Source of the DNA: Euryodendron excelsum
Lineage: Eukaryota; Streptophyta; Magnoliopsida; Ericales; Pentaphylacaceae
Assembly: GCA_033060915.1 (NCBI GenBank)
Contig: CM065399.1
Location: 16,134,001 to 16,198,000 of the forward strand
DNA length: 64,000 nt
Direction of reading: 5' to 3'
Shown: one piece after another, positions 22,901 to 37,900 of the stretch
Layout: each line of letters begins with the position of its first letter
How positions within the stretch are numbered: the first letter of the stretch is position 1
Translations under genes and position numbers: made by a program
Notes under the pieces: generated by a model
What the model saw: the letters and a program-made list of their open reading frames with translations, nothing else
Databases searched by the model: none
What the model was told of the DNA's origin: nothing

Positions 22901-25900
22901 AAAACTTCATTGTAAAGCAATTTCCATCCCAAGTTGAGGTAATATCTCGGATTTTTTAATTATTGTAGTCCACTCCACAATCCATTGGCTGATTTGTTAA
23001 AGGAGAGAATTAGTTTTCTTTGTTTTTTCCCCCCCTTTGTGACAATTTTGAAAGACAAAAGAAAGATTGTATGGTTTGTAGAAGGAAAGAAATAGAATCA
23101 AGGTTGATTTTAAAGATGAATAGTTACTGGATTGCAGAAACTTAGTTATAGGAAATTTGATTGCAACTATTGGTCATGATGTGTTAGCTTGAGATAAGGT
23201 CAGATGATAAGGGATCAGGTAGGGTGGTTTAGGGCTTGCTAGGATAGGGTTCTATTGGTTCAATAGGGGTTGTGAGCGTTTGATTACTGTGTACTTATAA
23301 AGAGGAGAGAGGAAGGAGAGAAAGGAAATAAAAAAACTAGGAACCCAACTAGAGTTCGAATTCCCCCAAGTAAAGGTTTCTTTCAGACATCAGGAAGCTT
23401 ATTCAGCTTCTTACAAATTCTCCAAATTCGATGCTTCTATTGAATTTAAAGAATATATTAAATTATTGGGCTTCTCCTAGTTCACTAGGACACCAAATTT
23501 GCAAACTTAAAACTTCTATTAACACGAATAAAGGATCCACATAAACATAATACATAACAAAAATCCATGGAATATTACTTCCCATTTTTTATAAATAGTA
23601 AAAGAGTTGTATTAAGAAGGGGATGCAACTCATATACTAAAATAAACCTTTAACAAAACAAGAGCTAGCTCAAAAAGCTACACACTCCTTGCACCTGCAT
23701 ATTTTCAACAAACCTAGGTTGGGCTTAACCCTTCCTGAAAGCTAAGTATACAAAACAAATGAACAAAAAATTTACTTTCCAATCTATATAGCAGATACTT
23801 TATGCATTGAAAAGTTGTCCTATTCCTTTCTCCCCAAAAGGAGCTAGAAGCTATGCCTACCTCTTTGCAACTATTCCTCCCCACCAGCTCTGCAACGCCT
23901 CTGAAAACATTCAAGGGAAGACATCCCAAAAATGGTAAAAACAAACCCAAAACTCCTTAACAACACCACAGTGAAGAAGAACATAAGGCACAAACTCCCT
24001 TCCATAAAAAACTCCAATTAATAAATACATCTCTTGATCAAATTATTGATGGTGAGGATCTTCTCACGAGCTGCACACCACACAAAAAATGCCTATGAAG
24101 AAGACCAAATCTGCTTTCATGAAAATCTAATTCTCTATCTCGTAAGAATGTTACGTAAAAATACTAGACCACGCCTTCCCTAAGAAGCCTCACTCCCAGC
24201 ATTTCAACCCCTAGAGCAACCCCATCCACATTTGCTGTCCCCAGCACCCCACTCCCATGTAACACACCTGCTGGAGTTAAAATGGGCACCGGGTTGCAGT
24301 GGCTCCATAACATTCAGTTCACAACCCAAAAAGTCAAGAGCATCTGTCCCGCATCCTACTTAAATCATACAGAGCCAAACGCTTATAAGAGGCACCCCTT
24401 TGGTGCACCTTAGATCCCACTATCTTCTTGTCTGCAGAACCAGCAGCCCAGCAACCCACTGCCTCAGCTTCCTCCTTTAACTCATCACCCACATGTGTAT
24501 CAACGGAGGACTAACAACCTCTACCCAAAGCAGACCTCACTTCTCCTGCAGCCTTCTCTAGAAAGTGCAGTGTTCCTCACCCATGGAACATTAATACAAT
24601 GCATATCTAGCAAAAATCTCAAATTACCAAGACCCTTGACTCCTAAAACATAACAAAACTATACAAGCAGTAGCTAACCAACTAAAAAAAAAACCAAAAA
24701 CTAACCAAGATTTTATCTTTAAGATGGTCCTAAGCGTGGCCCATGTAAAATGGCCCATTAGCTGATTTTCTTGTTAGCTACAATTAAAAAGTTGAAAAGA
24801 AATTAGCACATCAAAGATTGTAAGAAGGCCAGGGCAACAGAAGCCAAGAGAGGATTTAAGATAATAAACGCTAGTGGAAGGCACATTGACGGCAAAAATG
24901 ATTTTGAGAATTACCTGATACTGTTCTCAGAATCATTATTGATCTAATAAATTAACATGTTTATACTTAGCCTTTTTGGCAAGTATGCTTATATTTACCC
25001 ATTCATCTCCAATTTCCAAATCCTTCTACTGAACTTATGGATAAAAAATAATATAAAAAAAAAGCCAGCACTATTTTAAATGTGATCCATAGAGGACACA
25101 GGAATAAAATTCAGAACCTTTTGTTTCTTAAAAAAGAAAAAAGCCAACAATATTTTTGTTGTAAATCATAATGGACACAGGTATAAAAGCATTGCAGTGG
25201 AAGTCATTACTATATAACTTCAGATGTTAATCTAAAAAGAACTAGGATTCAGAAGGAAACAAAAACTGTGAAATAATCGGTAGCATCAGGCTCAAAATGA
25301 GCACTACAACTTCTAAAATATTGAGTAAACGTCTAATTCTAGTATTTAGATCCATCAAACTAACCTTTGGAACAGCATATGGAGCAGCAGCACCCAGAAT
25401 CGAGCGCACACCATCACAATCATAAAATAGATCTTCAGAATAGTTCAATTTATCATCCATACTTGATACCAACCACTGAACACCACGGAGGCCACTTATA
25501 AATGAAGACTTGAATGGTCTGCTATCAGCAGGCGACTTCAAAATGCAGTAACCAGTAACTTTATCGCTAAAACAATCATCCCATAATGTATCAAGGACCT
25601 CCAACAGGTATTCACACCTTATCTGGTCACCATTTAAGGATAATTGGGACAACAAATGAACCAATTCTGGGGATTCCCAATCTTTGGCAACTGCCCCGTG
25701 GGACATCAGGTCTTTGTCCGACAATGTACTATTGAAAACCATATGAGATATATCAGCAATACTCTTTTCAACTGAAACAATATGCACAAAATCAGTAATA
25801 CCTATTTCCTGGAAGAACTCCCGCCACTTCATCATACCACCAGGTAGCGATGCAGTAAGTGGATGTTTCAAATAGGCAATGTCCACCTCATGCCATTTCA

Positions 25901-28900
25901 AATCCATCCCATTAATCAACTTGCTTACATCTATAGGATTTCCAAAATCTTCACTTAAATGAATCGATACCTCAGCAGGTCTTTTGTAGCCATAATTTGT
26001 TAAAATGAAAGCTTTATTGTATATATCTGAGATTATGTCTCCCCTTTCAACAAGACAGCTGGGGCAACTTGACTGCAGGTGGAACATTACAAAAGATAGG
26101 TATTCTATCATCAAAATTTGATCATCAATTATGATTCCATCAGAGAAAGCTGGCAGGATGTGCAACTTCACAATTTCATGTGCAGATAACCGTTGGACAC
26201 CAACACTCTGGAGCATCCTAGTAAGTTTGTCCACGATAGACACATCCAAGCATGAAACATCAATTGTTGTGGCAGCAGAAAAAAGGGCAGGATTTACAAT
26301 CCGAAGTTTAGCATACAATAATGGGAAAACTTCTGGACCATGATCATTATCAAACCCAGGGTTTAAGGCATCATAGTGTAACCATATTGTACCTTCATCC
26401 ACTGAACTATATGTACCATTTGAAAGAGGAACAAATGGAATTTTTTTAAGGTTATTTATAACATCTGATGCAGTCCCAAAGTTATGTGAAATTTGCCCAG
26501 AAGAATGGAGCACCATCGTATAGAGGGCATTGAGCCAAGAAGATAACCAAACCAGGCCCACTGATTTGAGCCCATTCTCTGAATGACACAAGGAAGATAC
26601 AATCTGTAATAGGATTTTGGGTCCATAGTCCTCAATACCCAGTTCTCTAGCTAATGAGTCTGACAAAACTATATCTTTATCCAAGAACCCAAGGCCAAGG
26701 CGCTCACGAAGCAAGCTGTCGGACAATAGAGACCGACCTTGCTCATTCCAATTTCGTATAACCTTGCACGGAAGAACCCACTGCTTATCTCCTTCCATAA
26801 GCAAGCAGTTTGACATGCGCAAGTTAGAAATAATCAGTCGGGGAAGGCTAGAGAAAAATCCGTGCACTTCCCCTACAAGTGGAACAAAGCTCAAAAAAGC
26901 CGCAACAGCTTTTCCAGGATTCTCTCTAAAGCAAGGGAGGGTACAAAAAGATCTCTCTGCACCAACAAACAAATCAGGAAACTTTGACAATAACCACTGA
27001 TTCCATGGACTATCTCCATCAACTTCTTCTCTAGATGAAGGAAGAACAAAATCACCTTGGATAATAAATTTTAGACCATACCTTCTTAGGGGGAGAAAAG
27101 CAAAAACAGGCTGTTGTTCCCAACGTGGGATGTAATCCCCATTATCTGAATCCTGCAGGGTAAATGCTATTGAGATTTCTGTTGTTTGCACATCAGGGCG
27201 AATGGTGTTAGCTTGTAACTTCTGCGATGCTACAAACCAGGTCATTTTCTCTTTTCCAAGGGAAACCTTCACAATACCATCCCCCACAATTTCTTTTCTC
27301 ATGATAATCTGAGAATTGTCAAGGATGTTTCTAAACTGGATACATTGCAGGCGGTGAAGAAAAAGCAATAAAGACGGATGAAGATCTAAGAACATAGATT
27401 TAATGCTGTTCATGGCAGAATCCTCTGATAACTTTGATCTGAAAGGGAGTACAATGCAAGTGTTCCAGCCACAGTTAGTACCCATTTTATCAGTATCACA
27501 AGAAGCTAGCCTCCTCAACGAGTCAACATTGTAAGGAGGTACAACTGTAGGTAAAAGAAATCCAATCTGCCCCTCACTAATATCAAACTTGACGTGAAAC
27601 CCATTGGAATGGATCTCTGGAGCATCTGTGACCTGGAGAAAGAAAAAATCAACTTCACGAAATGAATAATTAAAGAATTAAAGCAACCATGCAATTGTAC
27701 TGGGAAACAAAGTGCCTCTTACTCCACTTTCTGGAAATCTAAAGAGGGAGATACTCAAGAAATAAATCTCACCGTTCAAACAACTTGAAGCAATAAAATA
27801 TTTGAGTCTTAAAGGCTTTTCAAAAGACATGGTTGTAGACAGAGTGATAAGTTTTAAAAAAGCAATTAATAGTAGGGAATGACTCCACTCCTCTGCCGAG
27901 GCTCGTTCGGTCGATTGTAACCATGGTAGTGACGCCCCGGACCTGGCTTCCAACCTGAGGCTCTGATTGGGAAAGTCATAAAGGGACTAAATTCCCATGG
28001 TTTACATTATCCAGGAAAAGAAATTAGAATCATACAGCAATTAGATAAGGCCAAAATTTGTTCGCAGTCAAGGGCTAAAATTAGATCAACCATTCAACTA
28101 AAACCCTGCAATGCTTAAAGTGCTCAGCCCATTAGGAATAAGAAACATTACTTGAACACCAGAAAGGTTAACTACGAGGGCTTCCTAGGAATATCAAAGT
28201 GCTCTAGCAGTTTACATCACAATAAATGCAGTCATGCTGCAACAACAATGAGGCTCAAAAAAGAGTAACTAACTGGACCTATGATGACCATCAAGCAATT
28301 ATCCTTCTAATTCATGTAGCTTCTTGCAGTGAAGCCGCCTAATCTAACAATCTAAACAGCTAATTCGTTTTCTTAGAATCATTAATTGTGATAGATATCA
28401 GAAACTCCATGTGGGTTCCTAATTAAATTAATTATCTCCCACGCAGTTTCTGTAACATTCATGGACATCGTCATGAAAGCTATTATGTCCACCCAATGAA
28501 CAACTGGCCACTTAAACACCAACTAGTAACTGTTTTACCAACTCTTCTCCTTGACAATCTGGCAACTTTGTTACAACTTAATACCCATGGAAAAGGATGA
28601 GGTATGAAGCAATTGATAGTACAATGTGCATGAAGCAAAAAAAAAAAAAAAAAAAAACAAAGAAAGCTGAGTGATTATTCAACAATTGCAGGAGAGGTTG
28701 CGAGGGGATCAAACCCATAGAGTACAGGCTTGAAAAAAGGAAGAGAAGGGAGAAAATCGACGTGACTCCCACCAATGGACCAATGGGTCCAGCACTCCAG
28801 CCATAGGCAACACCTGACCCAACACTACTTTTGTCTGAGTCTGGTCAAACCCATATAATACACTCTAGCACTGGAAAAATCAGATTATGGGTCACACCTG

Positions 28901-29972
28901 GGTTTTTGATTTTGCAATTTGGAGATCATGTGTAGTTCACTGATTTTGTGTTCTTTTGGCATCTAGGTTACTAGGGTATTTTGGTTATGAGTTGTTAACT
29001 TAGGAACTCTTTATTTAATAGGTTTTACGAAATCCTTTTCCAACTGGGAAAGCTGCTTGGCTTCTATATAAGTCCTTTGTAATACAATTAAACAAGCTGA
29101 ATAACAATATTCTCTTCAAAATTTTATTCCTTTTCTATGGTGAGATTCCATTGATTTCTTCTAGGTTAGACTCCTAGAAGGCCTTAGAGAGATTCTAAGG
29201 TTTCTATCCTCCTCTCCTTCCTTCTCTGTTCTCTTTTTTTTTTTTTTTTTTTCCTTTTGTAGATAATAAAGTTCATGAAAGGCAGCATCAAAGGGGATGC
29301 CACCCACATAAAAAAAAGATGAAAATACAAAAGATCACATGAGGATTTTCCCAATCACATCACTTCTCCGAATCAAATTATCAATGTGAGGATTTCCTAA
29401 TGAGTTGGACACCACCCAAAAAATGCCACCTTGGGAGGAGCCTGAAGATTCCAAATTCCTTTCCACAGCATGAGGAATTATGACAACCAGTCCAAGCCTC
29501 ATAGAAAGCTTTTACCACAAAAGATCTTGATCTATATAACCTCCATCCCAGTGATTCTTCCCCTGTAACCATGGTTGTTAAACTCCAAATCCAGATCTTA
29601 CGATCCTACGATCCATTTTGGCAAAATAAATCCTGATCCTACACGATCCATTCTAGAGGTAGGATCTTACGATTGTGGTGTAGGATCTTATTAGATCGTA
29701 GGATCTCAATCTGGATCCCGATCCTATCCAATCCCATTTTGGAACCTTATTTTGCTTTATATGTCTTTTTTTTTATGTTTGTGGCCTTTGTACTACCCAT
29801 TTTATACTAGGTTCAAATTATATAAAATATGTTATATTGAATCAAATATGTGAGGGAAAACAAATTAGAACAATCGACTAACATATTCCTCTGCTGCAAC
29901 ATTCAAGAAAAACTAGAGAACTAAAAGAATATAAATAATATTCACCATCTTTAACCCATTCCACATTTCAAC

Positions 29973-30027
<55 letters not shown>

Positions 30028-33000
30028 ATTTTGCATAGTTGATTGCTCAATTGCATTTTTTTTCCTTGCTTTTCTTTAGTTAATCAAATAGCTTAAAATT
30101 TATTTATTTTTATTTCTTTTCTTTTTTTATACACATTTTGTTCTCCTTTCTTTTTATTATTATTTTTTTCTTTCATCATAGAGTCATAATCATCTATTAA
30201 ACTGCAAAGCTCTTATTCAATTATTTTTTCTCTTTTTACCATGGATCCTTTTTGTAATACATAGTTTTTATTTTCTTTTTTAATATTATATAATGTGTAT
30301 ATTTATTTGATTTATTATATTTTTAACATTATTCATTTTTTTGGGGTATAATCTAGACTCATTTTGAGTCTACTTCCAATAAATACTATTCATGTAAAAA
30401 TTATCATGCATTTTTTTTTAGTTGTAGAATCTTACGATCCTCGATCCGATTCTGCAATTTAATCCTGTAAACCCCTCAAACGATCCAACGTAGGATCCGA
30501 TTTTAACAACCTTGCCTATAACCCAATATTAGACATCCCATAAAGCCTAACCCTCCGTACACATAAGCTCGGCCACAATAGCATCCTTATTCAGTACAAC
30601 ATGGGAAATGGTAGGAAAATCAACCTCCAACCTCATCTCTCCAAACCACAAATGAAACCAAAACTTCACACTCCCCCATCCCCTACCACCATTCTAGTAT
30701 TCCTTTCAAATTCATTCCACACCTTCTGAATCGCCTTCCAAAGGCCTATACCATAAGTCATAGATACCTCTAACAAGGTCCAATTCCCCAAGCACACCCA
30801 TCATCACGCTCACAAGCAAATCTCCATAACCAATTCCCCCAACTAAGCTTGATTAAAATTCTTTAGCTTCCTAATGCCAAATCCTCCTCTAATAGGAGTA
30901 CATAATGAATCCCAATTATCTAAGTGATACTCAAACTCCTCTCCAATTGCTCCCCACAAATAATCTCTTTGTAACTTCCACTCCAATTCCTCCCCACAAA
31001 CAATATCTTTTTATAGCTTTTTTAGCCTCTTAGCAACGGAAGATGGAATGGTAAATAATGGCAAAATAAGTACACAAATTGTACAAAGTGCTCTGAATAA
31101 CTGTTAGGAATCCACCCTTTTGACATACTACCTCATAAGCCCTTCCAATCTCTTTTGAAATCTTTGCACCAATGAATCTTACACTGACTGTAACTTAAAG
31201 GCCACTGCCAAAGGCAACTGCAAGCAAGTGGCTGGGAGAGATCCCACTCCACAAGCGAGAACAGATGCAAGAGAGCGATAATTAGGCACCTCTCCAACTC
31301 AAATAATTTTCGATCTCAAATTAACTTTAAGGTCTGAAACCACCTCAAAACACAAAAGCACTCAACTAAGATAACTCCTGTTTTGCATCAGCTCCACAGA
31401 AGATAACAGTGTCATTCTGCATACAGTAGGTGAGATACAGTTAACAAAGAGCCATCCACATGACCCACTCTGAAACCCTCAACATAGCCTTGCGCAACTA
31501 TGCTACCAATTACGTAGCTCAGCACCTCCTTAATCAAAGTGAACAAAAGATGAGACGGTCACCCTACCTCAAACTCCTCAAGGTGTGAAAAAACCAAGCC
31601 AGAGCGCCTTTCACCAACACTGACATCCTTGCGGTCAAAATACAGTACTGGATCTAGTTCCTCCATTTTGCCCCAAAACCAATCCTCTCCATCATGCAGG
31701 GCAGAAAGTCCTAACTCACATGACCATATGCCTTTTCAGGTTGCACACCACTCCCACATCTCAACCTAGAATCAATACTCTCATTAACCACCAAAGTTGC
31801 ATCCAAAATCTGCTTACGGAGCTAGAGCATTTCGAGTCTACGAAACAATCCCACCCAACACATTCTTTAAATAGCCTGTAGGACACCCCCCCCTCCCCCC
31901 AAAAAAAAATTTTTAATAATAACAATAAATAAGTAAATAAACAAAATAACAATAATAGGTCTAAAATCCTTTATTTCCTCAGCCGCATCTATCTTTAGGA
32001 TCAACATAACAAAAGAAGCATTCAGACTCTTCTCAAACTCAAGATGCTCAAAAAAAAAAAGAATGCATCATACCCACTCCCCAACATTGTGGGAAAAACA
32101 CTAACATCACCCCATCTGGACCCTTAACAGCCCTTCTAAAACCTTAAATTTATATTAAAGCCTAGCCCTTTGATCCTTAAACCCTAATCCTATTTACATT
32201 ATCATAATTCCCTATAACCCTTGATAAACCATCTCTTCCAGAAAATCCAGAAATCTAAACTCTTATTTTCTCAACCTAAAAGGCCCTAAAATTTAGCTAT
32301 CTTAATCCCTAATCTTGCCTCTTTATTTGTAAACACATAAGGTAATAGGCCTAGCCACCATATTTAATTATATGGCAGCCTTAATTAGGCTCCTTCCTAC
32401 ATCAGGTCAGCTTAAAGGAAACCTCAGCATAGGTTTCTAATAATCAGTCAATCGCAATTTATATTATATTTCACCCTGACTCCAAACAGAATAGTTGTTT
32501 GGGTCGCAAAATGAAGGTTTTCTTATTTATTTCATTAGGATTTTACATTTACTTATATCAACATGTTTAACTTTATTCTGATAAAACAAATACATTTTTT
32601 TAAAAGGTGGCAAAATTTGCACATAGGAGTACAACGGAAACATGGAAAAGAGATATGTGCATATAGGACTTGCATATTACTTGTGTCTTTTATGCAGCTT
32701 CTTTTTTTTAAACTTATCCATAAGGTCCCTGATCAAGTAACAAAACCAAGGATTTAACCATCATTATGCAAACACAACACAAGATAGCCTACACATTTAG
32801 CTTCCATTCTCATACATTAGCGGCTTAGCCAAGAATTGGCAATCAAGATAATGCAAAGTCAGAAGTAACAAATGCAGGAAAATTAACCATCACATTCTCC
32901 AATTAAGGCCTTAAAAAGCACAAGCCAAATAAACATGCATGTCCCTATCCTGCAACAACTTCTAAACCCAGAGCACCATATGGAAGTCCCTTCCAATGTT

Positions 33001-34954
33001 GAGTCTATGTTCATAACTTCTTTATCCCTATCATGAATTATTGGACCAAAGACCTAGAACCAGTGTTACCGGAATACTCTAATACCATAGCGACATACGA
33101 TTTTGGAATTGCATTCCAATACATGGTACCCTTACGTGCCAAACCCTTGAATTTAGCGATCCAACGCGATTCCAACCTTTTTTCCTGTTTATTTCCTTAA
33201 GGTTCACCTAATGAAGAAAAAAAATCATATATAATGAACGAAAATCTAGGGAGAATGGAGTTTTGGTAGAATAATATGCAAAAATATCAGCCATAATGCT
33301 CTAAGAAACCTATTTTCAGATGATTAATTTGAAAAAAATAGACATTTTATTAAATGTCTAATTATTGAAGAAGATTACTTTAGAAGCACCTTAAATTTTA
33401 ATAGATTAATTTATACAAGTCTACCCCTATCGTACCACATTTTAAAGGATGTGCGTACCACATTCCTATTCCAGTTCCCGTTCCCGTTCCATGTACCTAA
33501 ACAATCTTCATTCCAGGTAACATTGCCTAGAACTAACCCGAATTTGGAGTCAGGAGCTATTCAATTTGCCAGGACATTATAACTAATCCAAGGCTATTCC
33601 AATCTGGGTTATAAAGATGTTCTTTTCCTGAATGGGTAAAAGCAATGTATTGAATTATGAAGTAAGAGCAAGTGCAAGTTTACATGTTAAAAGACCCCAA
33701 AAAAAAAAAAAAGGGAACTTATGTTATCCATGAGCCCTGAAAGGCCCAATTAATCATGGAATTGAGCTATGAACGAGCAAATAACCACAAGTAAATGCCT
33801 TGATGAGACATTTTCAAGTAAAGGACAACAATATCTCAATATGCATTTTAATGCTGACAACTAACTCAATGAAAAGGGGAAGGAAAAAAAAAAAAGACAA
33901 CTAAATTAATTGAAAATTTGTTCTACTTACATTAAAATTTACTAAAAAAAAAAATGAATTGCTTCTCGTCAGCAGCAAACAACCAAGTATCAAACACATA
34001 AGTACTGTTAGTAGAAGTAACTAAATTTGCCGACTCCTCTACAGCTGTCCACAGATGTAAGGTCTCTTGCCCAGTTGCCCTTTTAAGATGTGTACTGGTA
34101 ATATCTTTGGAAGCTGTTTAGAGACACTTATGGCCCATATGGTGCAGTTGCATGGGGTTATGTCGTAAGAAACACAATATTTGGTTGCCATGAACAATCT
34201 CAAAATCAAAACATAGATATTTTAGACTTTCTGCTGCTCAGCTTACAGGAGTGAGAAAATAATACCGACTACATATTGGAATCATCAGATTTTTTTTTTC
34301 TGTTCTACTTAATAGGTAGATTGGAATATCAGATATATTGCTAGCCAGGTTGTTTTTGTTTAGTACCCATTTCTTTCTTGTTCGTTATCGTGTATTGTTT
34401 AATCAAATTTACAGCTTACGAAATGAAACTAAGCAGCAATTTATCTATACAATACCCGAAATACTGATTTGAAGCCAATGCCTTTCTTCCCAATATATCC
34501 AGCACCAGAACCCTTTTTTGTAGAATTTCCAACATCACAAAGCGCTCTAATGTTCTGGGCAGAAAAGCCTTGTTCATTGTTTAGAACAATAATGCCTGAA
34601 TTTTGAAGAATGAATGCCAGAGTTGGCTCCACATTTTCTGGGTAAACATTGTCATCAGCGTTCTGGACCTGAAGCAGTTGCCAAAAAAGTAAGAAGCTTT
34701 GGAAGCATCAAAATTATCAACACAAACCAAACTAAAAAATAATAATGAGCAGTTATGTGGAACCTTTGAACCTAAAAACAAATTTAGCTATAAATCCAAC
34801 TTGTACAAGAGCAGTTTTACCAGTATTAAATAATAAATAAAGCCATATTGTCACGTTATAAAACCAAATTGATAAATCAGATTGCAATAAATAGTTCATG
34901 AAGAAAACAAGCAAGCGGGGGAGAGAAAAATGGAATAAACATATGTATGTATTC

Positions 34955-34987
<33 letters not shown>

Positions 34988-37900
34988 TCTACATATATCA
35001 GGCCATTCCAGTCTAAGGATCAGGATTACTAGTGACAAGAGAAGTTCATACTCAAAAACATTCCCTATCAGAACTCCAGCATAACTCTCTAGAAACCAAC
35101 CACAGGCTAACCTAGTACCCTCCTCCTTTTCCATTCATAAAAATAAAAGCTCAGAAGATACCTTATGCTTGTAAACAGAAAATTGTATTTCCTGAAAAAA
35201 GTTTCTCACCTCATATAGTTTTTCCAAGAAGAGTACTAATCAAAGGCAGCCCAAATTAAAATTGCATGTAAAGAAATAGAACCACAAATGCATGTACAAA
35301 AGTCATCTTCCCGAACAAGGAAAATGGACACTGACAGACAAGTTAATCTAGAGCACATAAGAATCACAAGGATTCCCGTGATTTAAAAAGACCTCCCTAA
35401 AGATAGTATTTCTGGCAAACATGGGCGCAATCATAGAAAAAATGTCAGCTAAAATTTGAACAGATTCGTCAGTTATAATCACATTGGAATACAATCTAAA
35501 GAATCTAAAAAAATAAAAAATAAAAAGTGTGGAGCAATGCATCATAGATATATGACAGGTGGTGACATGATGGGAATTAAAGTGGTGGATCTACTGCTCA
35601 CACTATCACATGATACAGCAAGTGTTTCCATAATTAAACAAAACAACCATATGCACACAACCACAAGGACAGCAAATAAATCTTGAGAGAAGTGCATTAG
35701 GATTAAAATTCGGGCTGCACTATATCTACTTGCTAAGCATAAAGAAATTTTTGCCAAAGGTGCTACGTGGAATTGGGATGTCCAAGAGATCTAATCATTT
35801 TGCATATTTGGGTGGGGAATTTCAGGCTCTATTTTTTAGTGAACGTGCAACAATCCTTAAAAGCACTTAGCCAAAGCAGCCCTTAAGCAATGGTGAAGCC
35901 AGCAAGCTGAGTAGTTATAGTACAAGATAAGCGGAGGCACAGCTAAGTGCTGCTGATTAGATTGGAGGGCTACATGTTATGCTTGCAGTGTCCATGTCCT
36001 ATCTAGTCCATCTTCTTTTTTTACAATTCGCTACTCCATAGGATCTTCACCTTGTTCATGTCCATCTCCATATAGAAATTTTCACATGTTCCAACTGCAA
36101 TCTCGTAGATTTGTTTTTCTTTTTCTTTCTTCCATTTCTCTTATTACATTCTGGAAATTCAACACCAGAACCTCAGTTGCGGCAACAGGACAGCAACACT
36201 TGGGCAGAATAAGATTACGATGGGACAGCAAAGGGCATTTTAAGCATAATCGCAGCAAGAGGAAACCACAATTCCCATTATCACTGCGTAGGCAGGCAAG
36301 CAGATCACTATGGTACAGCATGATTTACCAGCAGGCCGCAGCCAGGATTGTTTTGCAGGCCAATCTACTTGAAGAGACTCAGCTTACGTTTCACAAATGT
36401 ACTCTGAAGATACCAACAATTGTCAACCATTTTAAACGCCAGACCTGTCCTAAATATAAGAGCTTGTTAACTTTATGCATTTGAGTGTAGAAGGTTACTA
36501 GATGAATCATTTCAACAGCAGACTGTTCTTCACATAACACAATTCAATTCACAAAAACAAAAATAAATAACCTTATTTAATCAGTATCATGAACATATCT
36601 TCAGAATTTTTTCCACGTTTATGTTTCCAAGAAAAATAAGAAAAACCCTACTTGAAAAATTTTATTCGGTCATAAAAACAAATCTATAGTGTCATCATGT
36701 CAGTAAAAGAAGAGTCCATGAGCTCATGTTGAATACACTAGACAATGCAAAATGGAACAAAGTTAAATAAGTAAAAATACAGAAATTAAATAGAGGTGAG
36801 AAATATATAAAATTCAATGTAGAACAATTTTTTGTCTGTATTGCTTTCATGATATAAAATTTTGGCTTTGTCTGGCACTTCATCTGATGACAACATTTTT
36901 ATTACAGGGAAATGAAAAACTTCTTTCATAACGTGTTAACAGATTCAAATATACTTTATCTGATAAGTACAAATTCATATACTCTTTAGATTTTAAAAAC
37001 TCAGCTTTAAGTCTTTTCTACATTGTTTTGGATGACCTCACATCGTAAATAAGACTAAATTACTCAAAACTCTACAGTATCTTAGACATCCCCATCCAAG
37101 ATACTTAATGATTGTAAGAAAGCGCGGCAGCAAGGATTATGAAGTTCCACATAAACAACATTTCAAAACCAGGAAAGGGTCTAGAGACATTGTCAGACTA
37201 CATAGAAACTGTAACACAATACAGATGCATAACGCGAAGCACAAACAGGAGAGGACTATATGTGTATATGCCTGTTGTGCTAAGAAGGTAGCAAGAAAAG
37301 GAAAATGCAACATAAGAGACCTATAAACATACAAAACCAGAATCCAAGCAAAAAAATCTATCAGACATTATAGAAGAAAGAATGAGAGCACTTACCAACT
37401 CAAGAAGAAAATGTGAATCCTGAGAATACAACTCCTGTGAAAGACAATGGAGTGCTCTCCCTAAACGAGCGTGCTGCCTCTTCAACATGCTAGACTCCAT
37501 GTCTGAAAGACTTGGATCCAGACCAAATTCGTCACGTCTAATAGACTCAATAACAAGGGCTGCCTCATTTTCGTTATCAACCTCAGACAAATGTGGTTTG
37601 CAATCATCACCAAAACAATCATCAGAAACCTCCTCATTGCTAAGCGCATAACAAATCTCTTTGTTCTGCCGGTCCACCTCAACAGAAACTAGCATTTCAC
37701 CTTTATCAGATGGACACTTATTTACTGCATCTTGCATATAAGTTGACCCCTCACTGAACTCAGAACTGACAGATAGTAAGCATGATGCACCGGAGGACAT
37801 CAACGAGTCTGTAGTCACAGAGGAACAAAACGTGTGGTAATCGTCAATCCACTCAACTATACCAAGAGACAATCCTACATCATGAAGCATGAGATGCTGC

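Larger units (their letters stand above)
29231..32060 (-). mobile_element. degenerate L1-type LINE (reverse transcriptase), NOV intron 7, split by a TIR element
   Basis: On the minus strand, reading from 32060 down, decayed RT blocks occur in the right order: EKSLNASFVMLI...AAEEIKDFRP (about 32030-31960), LDATLVVNESIDSRLRCG (about 31810-31750), EKAYGHV...MMERIGFGAKW (about 31730-31660), SVLVKGALAWFFHTL (about 31620), then a YADD-equivalent with a one-base insertion before TVIFCG (about 31400). Stops and frameshifts are many. The poly-T at 29233-29252 is the A-tail on this strand. The body is interrupted at 29571-30514 by a younger TIR element. The 5' end is missing (no endonuclease or ORF1 seen). 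Confidence 0.8.

Noticed and set aside
32150..32300. Telomere-like ccctaa/ccttaaaccc words
   Set aside because: Irregular and few; not a telomeric array.
36086..36484. 132-codon plus-strand ORF in NOV intron 6
   Set aside because: No domain, no codon bias or repeat signature I can support; probably chance.
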